This document shows, piece after piece, positions 21,541 through 33,508 of a DNA stretch of 64,000 bases. The translations under genes were made by a program, and so were the position numbers. The stretch is from Paramarasmius palmivorus. Taxonomy: Eukaryota > Basidiomycota > Agaricomycetes > Agaricales > Marasmiaceae. The stretch is taken from assembly GCA_037176845.1 (NCBI GenBank), contig JAYKXP010000014.1, positions 1 to 64,000 of the forward strand. Direction: 5' to 3'. Every line of letters starts with the position of its first letter. Position 1 is the first letter of the stretch. The notes beneath the pieces were generated by a model. That model did no database searches, was not told where the DNA came from, and worked only from the letters and a program-made list of their open reading frames with translations.

Positions 21541-21730
21541 ACGTCGTCGTGGATAGTGCCGGCGGCTCTTCTGACTTGCTCTCTTGCTCTCTTCCTCCAT
21601 CACGCCCATTGCCTGCGGTAAAAACTTTGGCTCTGTCCCTCGATCCTCATTCTCGTTCTGTAAGTAGGTCGCATATCTCGAATAAACCAAACCAGCGCTG
21701 CAGACTCTTACTCGTTCGACATACAAGGTG
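21541..21730 (+). repeat. Promoter-like repeat block, copy 3
   Basis: It shares GTGCCGGCGGC, the TCTTCCTCCATCACGCCC word, GGTAAAAACTTTGGCTC and GCTGCAGACTCTTACTCG with copies 1 and 2. It is followed by the same downstream order (His-rich family on the minus strand) as the block at 29.15 kb. Confidence 0.5.
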
Positions 21731-22214
21731 CCCTCTTACCTTGATTTTGGACCAAAGCGATGGACTAGCAATGCTCCTTTGAAGAGAGATACATATCACG
21801 CATCTGAGTGGAGGAGTAGGACGAGGCCGAGAGAAATTGGTCAATGTAGCTTGGATATGGGACACGTAGCTCCGACAGTGGTACGGTTACTCGCGCCAAT
21901 GATTCTATCGGTTATATTCTAACCTCTCGATTCGGCCAGTCACGGCTTTGCGACGTGGAAGAGTCCAATATCTCGACAACTCTTAGTACTCAGCCAGCAC
22001 ACGTCACGTTTGGGTTTGAATCGTCCGAGTCTCGAGATGACTGGATTTGGGGTATGCGTACAACGCGATGCGGTATGAATTGGGTACAATGTGCTTATAC
22101 ACGATAGTTGAGAGGTACGTGGCTGCGAATAATACAAATTAATGATAGGATTAATTGGTGTGTATAGGTTTAACAGGTGACCGATGGATTCTAAAAGCCC
22201 AAGTGACGGTCTAC
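21731..22214. repeat. Intergenic segment duplicated at 29.3-29.8 and 53.0-53.5 kb
   Basis: No gene is seen. The segment (AAAGCGATGGACTAGCAATG ... CGCGATGCGGTATGA ... ATACAAATTAATGATA) recurs in direct orientation in the left arm and inverted in the right arm of the large palindrome. Confidence 0.55.
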
Positions 22215-22877
22215 TCACTCGACGTCAGGATCATCGCGCAACGGCAGAGAAACACACACGCACCATGAACCGACACCATGAATGTGGCCAATAACATCTC
22301 CAGTCAATCTTCCTGTCTGCAAATCACGAAGGATAGCGGCGAGTATCGGGTCAGCAGGGTGTCTTGGTGATGGTGGCGATGGTGGGACCTTCAAGTGGGA
22401 ATGAGGGTTCGTTGGATAGATGGAACATTTGGTTTTGGTTTTGGTTTGGCTATTATGATGGTGATGATGTCGGTGAGCCACTTTATGGATATGCCCAGGG
22501 TCTAATGCTGATGTTTGATGAGCGACAATCAAGCGCGTACGATATCGATGTCCTTGGTCTCTTCCATGCGCATTGGATGTGGATGTGGACGTGGAAATAT
22601 TGCTGAGGGGGTTGATCGGTGTCGAATCGATCGGGACATGTTTTGTGGAGGACATATCTTCAGCTTGGCCATCGACGTCGGTATGGCTGTCATCTTCATC
22701 TTCACCTTCAAAGTGGGATCAGCTGATGGGTCATGGAGGCTTCAAAGAAAACATACCGTAGTGAGGAGGATCGTGAACACACCGAGGCGTGTTGTTCAGG
22801 TTGACGGTTATCGAGATACCGTCGACATGATGAATAGCATGACCATGAACCTGGAAGTGTTTTCCAGAGTTAAACAT
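22215..22877 (-). pseudogene. His-rich MFNSGKHF-family gene, copy 1
   Basis: On the minus strand the start reads MFNSGKHFQVHGHAIHHVDG, followed by ISITVNLNNTPRCVHDP. The later part is acidic, then very His-rich (HKVAHRHHHHHNSQT), then Pro-rich (KVPPSPPSPRHPADP) and ends with ILAAILRDLQTGRLTGDVIG and HIHGVGSWCVC before a stop at 22,215. An intron opening at GTATGTTTTC near 22,755 is possible, but the frame between the two parts does not join cleanly (one base off), so a break is likely. I do not know the family. The start resembles the N-terminus of some Agaricomycete STAND-type proteins (a short beta-rich IxGGxxxxV strand pattern). Copies also lie at 29.8-30.5 and 52.2-52.9 kb. Confidence 0.55.
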
Positions 22878-22919
22878 TGGAGATGGGGCAGCCCGGTTAG
22901 GAACTTCAGTTATATATAG

Positions 22920-23913
22920 TCTCAGCAACGTGTTTTTGTTGTCGAAACTGATGTGAGCCCCGGCAACTACGCCTAGTTTGCGCTCTCAAGCAACCATTCA
23001 TACCACTCCTCTCCTCGTTCGTTTCCGAGCTCGTCCTCGTGTACATAAGGGTACACCAAAACTAAAACCCCGGATTCCACTATCCAGTCTTTCGGAAGAG
23101 ATTTCTCATTTTCGAGAGTTCCTTTCCATGTCCTGTTCAAGCGTTCAAGGGGTCCTAGGTAACGAAATTGATTCTAGTAAGCCTCCGTTTGTCAGCGTTA
23201 AAATTATATGACGGAGGAGTCAGTCGTAATGTCGGGGAATAGAGACATTAGACTTTAACTTGTGTAGTTCCGTTATGTCGGGGATGTATTCAAAAGTTTC
23301 TTACTTATCACCGAATGTACCTTACCTTATCGGTTCATTGCCGACTATTGCCGATCGTTTGCAGTGCTTCGACGTCTTGCCTCCTCGTGCCTCTCAGGCT
23401 TCAGCGCTTCAGCGTTGATTTCAACTTCTCAGATTTGCAGAACGTTTACTCCGGATGCAGGCTGAAGCGCTGATGGCATCTTGATCGCTTCCGCTATAGG
23501 ATTAATGCACTAATGTTCTGTCATGGCATATCTTTGTCGAACCTTGCTTTCTTGTTGCTTTCCTGTCTTGGACGTTCTTGTGTGCGAGGCTTTTCCTGGC
23601 TTTTCCTGTTTTTGGCTCCCGAGCAGCCTGCCAAGTTGGAGGGCGCAGGAGCATAATGCTCTAGATCTGCTTTCTGCATTCACAAAACTTCTCCCCATCT
23701 CCGAGTCAGACTCGAGCTTGCCATCTTTTTCTTTGGTTGAGGCCTGGCCTGAAGCTAGCCAAATTGATAGTAGTGCGTTCTCATTCTTTGATTCAAATTT
23801 AGGCTCCAGATTTCTCCTTGGACAGATTATAGACCCGTCAAACACAGGATTGCTGCCACTTAGCACCGTCAAGGTCCGATATAAGTCACATCGTCAAACA
23901 TCCTATTACTGAC
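22920..23913. other. No recognisable gene
   Basis: Overlapping frames of 120-129 codons occur on both strands at 23,510-23,912; neither carries a known motif. The segment 23,380-23,480 has repeated CTTCAGCGCTTCAGCG-like words and inverted copies (GAAGCGCTGA), so it may include part of an old mobile element. Confidence 0.35.
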
Positions 23914-24104
23914 TTGTCAAAACGTTCACTCATCGCGACTATGTTCTTTGGACAAAACAGAATTAGAAAAACGCCGAACGAAGAATGGTTCATTCCCAAG
24001 CCAACCCTGACCCAGAACAGTCGTACGCAAATCGTACAAAATCCGCTGACGTCCCTGGACATCTATACCGCTACCGATAGCTGTTTATTACTCCGCCGAT
24101 GAGC
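23914..24104 (+). pseudogene. Fragment of the EWFIxKP family
   Basis: The plus frame contains NEEWFIPKPTLTQNSRTQ and SLDIYTATDS. The same pattern (NKEWFISKPT ... ISLDLYRDEQ) occurs at 35,290-35,520, 45,480-45,720 (minus) and as a remnant at 58.3-58.7 kb (minus). The family is not recognised. Here the end is altered and truncated after about 60 codons. Confidence 0.5.
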
Positions 24105-24111
24105 AAGCGAT

Positions 24112-26456
24112 CTAACATCTGCCGCCGAAACGTAACTCAACATAATCCACGGTCTCCCCCGTATACCCTTCTCGAGCTTCAACATTCATGTACCTGACAT
24201 AGCTGAGAGCATCGAAAGTACGGTTACCAGACCCCATTCGACTGATGCACGGTACCAACGATACGTAGATGAGACGAAAATGGATTGCCTTGTAAAAGAA
24301 ACCTTACAAACCGTCCAAGTAAAGACAATACCTACATCCCAGCAGCACCCTGAAAACCAATAACTGTCGCATCGCCCACTGAGAGTCCAAATCTTGGGGA
24401 CGAGCCTTTCCACTTCTACACTGCTCTTTATGACCGCCATTCCAACCCTTCTTCTGGCATTCTTTACTACAATACCACGTCTGCGCCCGACATCAACATC
24501 ACAGCGTAAGGATATATAAGAAAAACACGTACCACTTCACAATTTTCACATCTCAACAACTTTTCCAAATCGCGTTTCTCAGCTTTATCACAATCCTCGG
24601 CCTGGCAACGCTTGTATGTAGAGTGGACCACCGTTCATCCCGATTTTAGATTCGATCTCAATATCAATACGGGGTCTATAGTCGTGTACCGTCGAAATAT
24701 ATTCATCGACGGCAGTATTCCATTCTTCCATTCGCTTGTGCGCTTCGACCTTGCTCAGCTGTCCTTCCCAAGGCCTATGTCATATCAATTTCTGACAGCT
24801 TGGGTGGAAAAGAGAGAAACGTGGCTTACTGAGGAAAGAAGTCGACCTTGTCTAGAGCATACCAATACGCAGGATCCACACGATCTTCCAGACCCATAAT
24901 CGACAAAACTTTCCTAAACATCGGAATCTTGCTCTGCTGCAACATTTCGACCGCCTCCTGCATCTGCTCTGCAGACTACGCAATATGTCGATATGCTTAT
25001 GCATACCGGCTTCGACATGCGTCCTATGCTCGTAGATACCTGGTCTCCTAGGGTATCGCATCGTGACGTATGAGTGGAAGGCATGATCCAATTATATCCT
25101 CGGGCAATCCCATTCTTTTCGACAACTTTGAGATACCACCGTATCCGCAACATTCGGCCAAAGATCTATTTTCTTATCCGCACCCCAGACAAAGTTGTCG
25201 GGATAAGAAGGCTTCTCCCCAGTCGCGTGGCCATTCGCTGAGAAGCTGCCTGACCATCATTGGGCCAGGGAGGGGCGTGGTGGGTCGAGGATCGGAATAG
25301 AGATGGTTTGGTTTTGGAAAGGTATGGATAGGTACCGGGATTTATCGACCTAGACGCAAATGAAGGCCATCCGGTACAGACGAAGTATGCTCCTGTGGTG
25401 TAACAGCAACTATACGAAACTCCATCGACCGTGATTCAGAGCGGCAGAGAGACATGGCTTACGCCGAATGCAACCTGCGTTTCACGTCTGCGAGTTGCTC
25501 GATCAACACGGTAGCGATTCGAGCATCGCATTCGACTTCTCTTTTCCAGGGATTCAGGCTTGAGGGCTTTCAGGACAACGACACGCCAGGTGGTGATGGC
25601 GGGAAATTGGGACTAGTGACCAAGCTGAGGATGGTACGGTGGATGACGAGCTTGGCGAGTGAGAGAAGGAGAGCTGTGACGCCGTTTTTGTCCTTCCGGT
25701 CAATGTCGATCCCCATACGAATCATCTCGTATGCAAGAGCTACGTCTCCATCGCATGCAGCCATGTGCAACATCGTTTTCTCATCTCCAGCTCGGAACCC
25801 GCTCATGTTGTCCACCAACCCCTGGATCCGACGAAAAGAAGGTGGATAACACGATCGAGAAGGGTTTTGAATGGTTCTCCTTCCTCCAGAGTTCGTGTCC
25901 CTGACGACTTCTATCTCGACAGACAAGCGATCCTGGGTGTCTTTGCGAACATCTCGCCTAAACTGTTCTTGCCTGGATTTGAAGATGTGAGATTTATTGG
26001 TGAGGAGATTGGGGTCGGCTTCTAGTTGCTCGAGGAATTCGGGAGGAAGGCAAGGGTGACAAGACTTTGAAGCAGGCATCGATGCTGGTAGCGGTAAGAG
26101 TTGGTTTGTAGATCTGAGACAACAGTTCAGTTGAGGCGGCTACGTATGTAAATGGCTGGTACTAACTTCGAACAACATGAAGAAAATCATGACTCTTGAG
26201 CTTGGAATTCTTGGAGCTTGAACGTTTGAACGGTGGTGAAGGTTGGTGAGAAAGGGCTGCTCAATGATATCGCCGAAGACCGCGACGTTGATGGCTCAGG
26301 AACGTGGTTCATCGCAACATCACGACAGCGTTCTAGAATTCTCCGACTTTCCATACCATTTTCAAGGTTGGAGTAGCGTTCAAATGCCTTTGGTGTCCGA
26401 CCAAGTCGTTCAGCTAGGGTCTGCGGTTTGTCGGCGAGAGATCGAAACCTCTCCAT
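24112..26456 (-). pseudogene. Ankyrin-MYND zinc finger gene with many frame breaks
   Basis: The minus strand reads, in order: MERFRSLADKPQTLAERLGR and AFERYSNLENG (N-terminus, 26,456 down); SHDFLHVVRS; the ankyrin-like KTMLHMAACDGDVALAYEMI and RMGIDIDRKDKNGVTALLL (about 25,780-25,690); KALKPESLEKR; EVECDARIATVLIEQLADVN (ankyrin, about 25,540-25,480); MLQQSKIPMFRKVLSIMGLE; VEAHKRMEEWNTAVDEYI; then a MYND finger (CDKAEKRDLEKLLRCENC, intron, WYCSKECQKKGWNGGHKEQC) at about 24,580-24,410; and VDYVELRFGG before a stop at 24,112. The order is that of a complete ANK-MYND protein, but at least five neighbouring pieces lie in frames that do not join without an extra or missing base. It is a young pseudogene or an error-rich sequence. 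Confidence 0.7.
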
Positions 26457-26619
26457 AGTTGCACGTATCATAAATTCCCATTAACCGTAATCTCCTTGGG
26501 GAAGCCTAATGCTTTTACGCACTGAGTGTTGGACTCGGAGTCGGTGTGAGTTAATCTGACTGGCCATCTGTCTGCTAGATGAAGACGACAGTTCTTCCTC
26601 TTCCCCCATCTTCCATCTT

Positions 26620-28559
26620 CATCCATCTTCTCATGTCTGTAACATCTGAAGACGGCATATCAGTCATCCCGGGACCCTACCGGGTGGACTTTGGTTATCC
26701 GGTTGTCACTTACCCGCCTCTTGTTGCGACGTTGTGTCCTGCGTATCGAAAAGGGTATGTGGTTCTAGCCAGGCGCAGTCTGCATGTTTTCCTAAATCAT
26801 TCATTGCTCTTGGAATCAAAAGTGGAGATGTTTACCATTTTCTCCCACAATCCTGAAGCGCTCTTGCATCCTGTATAAGAGCTCCTCGTCGCTAGGCAAA
26901 CATACCTCGTCCTGTCAGGGAACGTGAACATGGAACGCAAGTTGAAATAAAGCGGTCACTTATTACTGGTTGAATTAATGGCAGTACGTGACTATCCCTT
27001 ACTGTCACTACGCTTACTTCTGGTACCTAATCTGAATATTAGGAATTAATAATAGAAAACAACGCGGAAACGAACCTTTTCTAAGTAAGTGGTGGGCGGA
27101 CATCATACATGGACTCGTATACCTAGAGTGTACGGTTTTCAAGTGCAGAGAGATGCCGCAGGTGAAAAAAGTTTACTAATCGCTTGGGAAGAGTTCGCTC
27201 GTAAGTCATAGCCGCTCCGCGCGAGGCTGAGAAGGACGAGGTTAGTATCATCGATGAGGGTGACGAGCGGACATTTTGATTGATGTGGGGGACCGCGGAC
27301 CATGGGAAAAAACTGCGCTGCTGCCGCATCGTTTCATCAAATGGCGCCTCCTGCACACTCCAATGTTACATAGATTCTCAGCGCATCGATTCCCGTTTAG
27401 GCGACAGGCACGAATGCCACCGTAGAAATGTGCATTGGTTAGGATGATTACTTGAACACTCTGCCAATGGGCCGGTATGAGCGATGGCTCAGAGCGAATG
27501 TGAAACTGATATTTAGTCCTGTGCTCCAGGTGGGCTAGGCACCCATCCATTGTCACGGAACAGTTTCTACACACTGAATGAGGCTTCGCCACACTATGGA
27601 TTGATTTTCTGATCCAGTGACTAGAATCAAGGCATTTCACTCAGGGCGCCGTCCTCGAACACTATTGATGTACCGACAGCAACTTGCGTTCTTCTTGATC
27701 GTCTTCGCCAAGCATCTTCGTTTCGATGGTCTTCGGATCCTTCAGGAACAACCAAAACTGCACTTCAGTCGCGTCAGAGGGCAAGACAAACCGCAACGAC
27801 TTTGGGGGAACGCTGCGAGTTGGATGTGTGCGATAGGTACGTATGCTTGTCGGTCTGGTAAAACACGTTACACACCTATTGTGGATGGTTGTATGATCTA
27901 CCATTTGATCATTTTTCGGAAAGTTATTTTGCTGGCGGGTTTGGTAATGACAGAACCTGGGTGTGTGATACAGGTGTCGATATGTCCCATGGACGGGCAA
28001 GACGGTTCAAATTTCGGGAACTCGCAAGGTTTCGAGCATCTTGTGAGCTGTATAGGACATTGAAGAAGTATTCGACTCCGCCCACCCTGCATCGGTGCTC
28101 GACGTCGCTATCGAAACCCCACTTTCGATAGGATTCGGAAGGTCATCAGTAACACCGGGAGCCATAAAGAGGTACCCAGACTGGATGGATGCTTGTGCTG
28201 GACAGTTAAGTCTCACAAGGTGGAGGTGAGCGGTTTTACATTCTCATATTTTAGGGTCTTCGTCTGAGATAGACTATGGAACGTTAACTGTGAACTTTTC
28301 GCCCTTGATGTTGAGGCGGGCGTGTTGTTCTCTGAAGCTTTCTGGATTGTCAGTCGAGCGAGATCAAAACAAGGATACCATCGTACCATTTTGAAGCTTT
28401 CTTTTTCATTCGATAAACCAACAGCAAAAGAAAAAGTGGGCTAGAAAAGAGGAGATGCCGAAGAACATTGCCCGCGCTTATTGATTCGAGGAAATGCTGC
28501 ACCCATGCAGAGAGAAAACGATGAAAGATGGTACGGAACTGATGCTGGGCCCATTGCAT
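26620..28559 (-). pseudogene. Left-arm copy of the SGYPLW-family gene, decayed
   Basis: The reverse complement aligns with all parts of the intact gene at 54,166-56,325. Exon 1 is still open (MQWAQHQFRTIFHRFLSAW, then VQHFLESISAGN and FLLLLVYRMKKK, 28,559-28,380). A TAG replaces a codon in the second exon (after FTVNVP), and the following parts switch frame several times (27,640-27,120). The last exons are visible at 27,040-26,620 (GACGAGGTATGTTTGCC, CCCGGGATGACTGAT). The match to the right arm ends at about 26,620. Confidence 0.75.
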
Positions 28560-29149
28560 GACGCGCCTCGATGGAGGCTTGCAATCAAGTTAGGATTATA
28601 TGTGCTGTGAGAGACTCACTTGGATGTGTATGCCGTTTCACACGCGTGGCAGTACAGAATAGTTATCAGCTTTTGCCCCATTGCGAACAAAACAACCCGC
28701 CCCGGCAGTCGGGATCGCAACACTTGTGCGCCTCCCGCTATGCTTCATATTTGAACCATCCAAGACATATTAGTTTTAGTCTTGTGCGACTTGAAAGGAT
28801 TCTGGCTTTTGCGGGGCTCGGTGAGCTGCACAAAGGCGATGTCGATGGTCGTCGCAGATGGTTGCCAGTTGGGATGGTGCACGGTGTTTCGGGGTCAATG
28901 ACGCTTTCCTTTCCGGAGATGGTAGAGGAATTTGAAAACTCTACAAGCGCTGTAATCATTCGTCCTGTCTTGAATTCAGGGACGACCATTGCTATGTAGA
29001 CGCATCTATTGGCGACGGTATGTTGCGAGGCAAATTTGAGGGCCCGCGCTCCTTGACGTCTATGCATCTTCTTTCGGGACTCGAAATTTTGAAATTTGAC
29101 CCCCGGCATCACGGCATAGGCTTGGAGGGCGTGGGACTTAGAATCAACT
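28560..29149. repeat. Left-arm segment upstream of the SGYPLW relic
   Basis: It is homologous (inverted) to 53,640-54,160. A minus-strand frame of 124 codons (28,738-29,112, starting MPGVKFQNFESRKKMHRRQ one codon in) is not kept open in the right arm, so I do not call a gene. Confidence 0.4.
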
Positions 29150-29310
29150 TGCCTTGAGGCCTTCCATCCCGCCTGTTGCTAGATATAAACCCTGGCACTA
29201 TCCCTCAAGCTTCAAGCCTCATCTTGCAAGCAGCTCGCATATGCTGAAGAAATGAATCAAACCAGCACTGAAAACTCTTACCCGCTCGACATAGTATGTA
29301 CGCTTTTACT
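29150..29310 (+). repeat. Promoter-like repeat block, copy 4 (left arm)
   Basis: It carries GATATAAACCCTGGCACTAT, a TATA-like core equivalent to the GATAAAAACTCTGGCTC core at 10.94 kb, and the AAACTCTTACCCGCTCGACATA word. The inverted counterpart is at about 53,510-53,640. Confidence 0.5.
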
Positions 29311-29807
29311 TTGAATTCGGCTTTTCGACTTTTAACCAAAACGATAGAACAGATTAACAGTTCTCTTGAGAGGGCAGTGACGCATACTACGCATCTCGGC
29401 GGAGAATGAGGGATTCAGATTTTGGTTTCGCGGGTAGCATGGTACGTTTGCTCAAGCCAATGGTTTTATCGGTGACGTTCTAATGTTCGATTTGGACAGT
29501 CACAGTTTTGCAACCTAGGACTCGACAGTTCTTGGAAGTTGGTACACAGCACACGTCACATTTGGTCTTGAAGCCGGTCTTTCATAGACGAGTCTGAGAT
29601 AGTGGTCACTGTCTGAATGGGGTACGCGTACAACGCGATGCGGTATGAGATGGGTACGATATGCTTATACACGATGGTTAAGAGGTACGTGGCTACGAAT
29701 AATATACAAATTAATGATATGCTAACTAGTTTGTATCAGTTTAACAGGTATCCGAGGAAAACCCAAATGATCGTCTGACTCTACTTACTCGACGTCAGTA
29801 CTATCGC

Positions 29808-30508
29808 TCAACACTCGACAGAGGAACAAACGCACCATGAACCAACACCATGAATATGACCAATGACATCTCCAGTCAACTTTCCTGTTTGTAAATCGCG
29901 CAGTATAGCAGCGAGTATCGGGTCGGCAGAATGTCTTGGAGGTAGTGGTGGTGGTCTTGGGATCTTCAAGCTCGAGTGGGAATGAGGGTTCTTTGGGTAG
30001 ATGGAACGTTCGGTTTTGGTCTGGGTACTATGATGATGATGTCGGTGAGCCGCGCTTTGCGTATGCCCAGCGTCTACTAATGCTGATGTTTGACGAAACG
30101 TCAGGGAACGACAATCAAGCACGTACGATATCGATGCCTTTGGTCTCTTTCACGTGCATTGGACGTGGATGTCGACGTGGATATATTGCTGAGGGGGTTG
30201 GTCAGTATCGGACGGTGAATCGAGGTACCGCAACGTACCCTGTAGATGAGTCACTATTAGTATGCCAATGCATATCTTCAGCTTGGTCGTCGCTATCCGT
30301 ATCGCCATTGAGGCCTTCATCATCTTCAAAATAATCAATTGACGGGTCATGGTCTAGGTGTCCGCAAGGAAAACACACCGGTCTGGGGGTCATGAACACA
30401 CCGAACGGTTGTCCGAGGTGTGTTGTTCAGGTTGATGTTTATCGAGATACCATCGACATGATGGATAGCATGACCATGAACCTGGAAGTGTTTTCCAGAG
30501 TTGAACAT
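29808..30508 (-). pseudogene. His-rich MFNSGKHF-family gene, copy 2 (left arm)
   Basis: It starts at an ATG at 30,508 in the same context as the other copies. It keeps an acidic part (IDYFEDDEGLNGDTDSDDQA), a His-rich part (SAAHRHHHHSTQTKTE), a Pro-rich part and ILAAILRDLQTGKLTGDVIG. The first exon is broken (the MFNS start is followed by a changed reading). The 3' end differs from copy 1 after GVGSWCVC. Probably not functional. Confidence 0.55.
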
Positions 30509-30839
30509 TTAGTGGCTAGCGACAGGGGAAGGTTCGATGAGGGATTTGGAACATTAGCGGCACAATTTAAGTAAACCAGGAACATGTTACATCGAATGCA
30601 AGCGCGAAGTGTCGAAATCCGAAAGCAGGCTACTGGTCCCATTTTGGAACTCCATCACCGCCCTGATGCCAAGGAATATCAGAAGCAGGCGATACAGCAT
30701 GATACCTATCTCCTTTTATATCTACAGACACAGGTCTTCTCGTATAAAACCGCGCGCCCATACTCTTCTTATGCCCCCAGTCTCCCTTGAATCAACCGTA
30801 GTCACCGGTTCTTTCGAGGGACTCCCTGGGATTCTTCTC

Positions 30840-31190
30840 TCTCTCTCTCTCGTGTGAGGTCAACGTGACTCCCATCACGCCGCCTCCACATTTCTCGTCG
30901 TCGTGGTTGTCGTCTGTCGCGTTCAGGTGCCCCAGGTCTGATCGACCCCATGGGGTTTTATCTAACGCTATTCGACGCACTGTCCACTTGTCGGCTGACA
31001 TTGGATGGCGTTGGTCCTTGGATAACGTCCTTGAATGGGACACTATCCGACGCGGATGGCATATTATGTCGGACGTTCTTGAATGGGGGTTATCCGACGC
31101 CATCCGATGCCCTATCCATTTATCGGATGACATTGGATAGTGTTGATGCCTGGATAACGTCGGACGCTACTTGATAGATTCTGACATTGC
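30840..31190. repeat. Imperfect tandem repeat, left arm
   Basis: Units of roughly 70-100 bp are built from the words CTATCCGACGC, TCGGATGACATTGGAT, GATAACGTC and CCTTGGATAACGTCCTTGAA. A shorter inverted counterpart is at about 51,485-51,680. A CT run precedes it (30,835-30,855). Confidence 0.55.
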
Positions 31191-32180
31191 TGGGGTTGGG
31201 ATATCTTTCTTGTACATGTAGTAGCGTAAAAATGAAATATATTCAATTCAACAACATATCATACATCGTGTTTGGCCTACTTGAGCGTTCGCCCGTCGTG
31301 GAATCGCATGTCGCAACCAACAACAGTGCCCCCAGACACTCTACTCCCACTCTCTATGGTAGCGAGTCCGCTCTGTATGGTGTGATGTTAGGGTGATAAC
31401 GATCCCCCTAGACTCGCCATCCGTTCCTGCGAGTACTAGTACTGGTGCTCAAAGGCAGCCTGAAAGTCGCATTGTCGTTAGAACTCTGAACAAAACAAGA
31501 ATGAGACGCAAGTCGTACCAAGATCCAATCTTCCTCACTTGTACGTGCATCGTATGTCCCTCGGCGTGAGTAAGTTGGGCGGAGGAGATGGCGGCGGCAG
31601 CGGTAGTGGTGATGGTAAGAAGGAAAGAAAGAAGGGGACGTGGGAGACAGCTCTCTGAGAGTCCAGTTTGACCCTGTACTTCGGAGCTGCGCCACAAGTC
31701 CCAAAAAATAACCATCATGCTGTCCAACTCCTATCGAACATCAGGTGAATCATAATATCGGCGGAGTCAGGTTTGACCCGATTCCTAGACCCCAGGCATC
31801 AGGCCTCAGATACTGGATACCCAATTCAAAGTCCCCAAGTACCCGCGCTGACCTGCGCCTGGTGTTTCTGAACGTCCTGTGGTGTACCCTCAGCTAGCAA
31901 GAGCAATGAGGTGGTGTGTTGACATGGGTCCGGGATCTGATGGACAGTCAAGCGGCGGTGATTCTGAAATGGTGGACCCCTAGACTCCGAGTCGAACCAT
32001 TTGCTGCGGCAGAGTTTTGAAGATAGTCGTTCACGTTCAAAGCTCACTGCGCAGCGTAGGGCCCCGCCGGCGGCTGGTGTTGAGTATAGTTGAGTGAGGT
32101 GAGTGAGGTTTGGTCCTTAATGAGGCTGAACGAAGCATTCTTTTGATGAGCAATCTGAACAGGTACCCTGAAGAAGTCGG
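31191..32180. repeat. Left-arm segment without a supported gene
   Basis: Homologous (inverted) to about 50,400-51,480. On the minus strand at 32,050-31,826 the words SSKLCRSKWFDS, LLLLAEGTPQDVQKHQAQ and VSAGTWGL are kept in both arms, so a small exon may have existed; in this arm its start codon context is changed. Confidence 0.4.
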
Positions 32181-32184
32181 AAAG

Positions 32185-32545
32185 CGTGATCAATGCCAAT
32201 GTCAATGCAGGGAATAGTCAATAGGCTAACCTTGGAGGAGCGACTGGGTTTGCTATTTGGAGGAGGCGCCCTTTTGTTGGTCGTCGCGGAAAAGTATTGT
32301 ACTGTAACGATTTGTCATGTACTGTTCTCACCACAACGCCCTGACGTTCAGACTTCTCTGCTGCTGTTTATCCTACGTATACAACTCTTCAATCAAAAAA
32401 CCCGGAAAATTCAAAGATCCAACGCAACAAATCGCCGCAAATGCAATTCCGAATAGCAGTCTACCTTGGACGATGATTCGAAGGCTTTGGGAGTGGTGTT
32501 GGGAGTGGTGTCGATTGAGGGGTCTTGAGTAGAGTGAGTAGAGTG
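32185..32545 (+). pseudogene. Hydrophobin-like gene relic (left arm, first)
   Basis: From 32,187 the DNA GCGTGATCAATGCC and TTGGAGGAGCGACTGG matches the third exon of the hydrophobin-like genes (GVINVNAGNCQQANLGG). The reading is VINANVNAGNSQ, then a stop. The Cys is lost. The segment after it (to 32,545) repeats at 34,900-35,130. Confidence 0.65.
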
Positions 32546-32691
32546 AGTAGTCTCGAACCTCGCTGGACTCTAGTGTCTAGCTCTCAAAATTTTTACGGAG
32601 GACTGCCCCTACGGACAAGCCAAACGTGACTGCGACAGGAGCACGACAGACTCCTTTTAGTCTACGAGTCCTCTTTGTCCCTACTCCCACC

Positions 32692-33358
32692 ATGTCAGGG
32701 AAACTCCAGCAAAACTCGATTCTATCGCAGCAACCAGGTTGGTTCAACCAACTCATGTTCGCTCTCTTCCCTTTCACTGCGGTTTTCCAATACCTGCTCG
32801 TATTCTCCGAAGGCGTCATTTTCCTCACTGGCCCTGCAGTCCCATTTCAGTTAGTCTGGGTACCCCTAATATCTACTCTCCTCCTTCTCGGTGGCGCATT
32901 ATTCTTGCTTGTCCACTATCCACCTTCAAAGATACGATTTGCGATTGGGATGGAAATTCATTTTGTCTCTGTGAGCATCATTATTAGTGAGTCTACTGTG
33001 TCTATCATGTTTTTCACATTCTAACTTTTTATCAGCATCCAAATGGGTATCTCTCTTTGAATTCACGATACCGACATTCGCAATCGTCGTTGCGTCTACC
33101 CTCGTCTTGTTGCATCTCATATTCCCTTCATTGTATGTGGTGTGTAATGGAGAACCCGGCTTTGACTTTGGGATCACCCCGATAGGCAGTCTAATTTCAA
33201 CTGTGTTGCTCGCCTTGGCGGGGGTCTTGCTAGCCTTGGCGAGGGTCATGGAGGAGGTCAGCAGTGAGATTGGAGGTGAAGCGACCCCAAGCGTGTTGGA
33301 AGAAGATCCGGGTCTACCTATACATGTTGCTAAACAAGGTTCTAGTCGCTTGGTATGA
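32692..33358 (+). CDS. Multi-pass membrane protein, left-arm copy
   Basis: Two exons (32,692-32,986 and 33,036-33,358) join in phase to 205 aa. About five hydrophobic segments are seen: LMFALFPFTAVFQYLLVF, VWVPLISTLLLLGGALFLLV, IEHFVSVSIII-like, FAIVVASTLVLLHLIFPSLY, and LISTVLLALAGVLLALARV. There is no cleavable signal peptide. The C-terminus is polar (SEIGGEATPSVLEEDPG). The right-arm copy at 49,741-49,051 is also open, with the intron in the same place. I do not recognise the family. The ATG at 32,692 is preferred because it matches the right arm. The next gene on the same strand starts 150 bp downstream and codes for another small membrane protein. Confidence 0.75.
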
Positions 33359-33508
33359 TGCTTTCGAAATGTCCACCATCGTAGAAACATGGAATGAACG
33401 TATCATATTATTATCTACCTTGATTTCTGTTTGAATACAGTACATTGAAAGCAGAACGATGGTCGAGCGTTGACGCGCCCATTCTCAGCTCAAATCACTA
33501 CCACCGTC

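Noticed and set aside
23510..23912. Overlapping 120-129 codon frames on both strands
   Set aside because: There is no motif and no intron or promoter support; such overlaps arise by chance in this base composition.
28738..29112. 124-codon minus-strand frame as a gene
   Set aside because: The homologous right-arm segment (53.64-54.16 kb) has stops and shifts throughout, so openness here is probably chance.
33470..33508. Upstream extension of membrane protein 2
   Set aside because: It would need a TTG start; the first ATG (33,509 left, 48,891 right) is shared by both arms.
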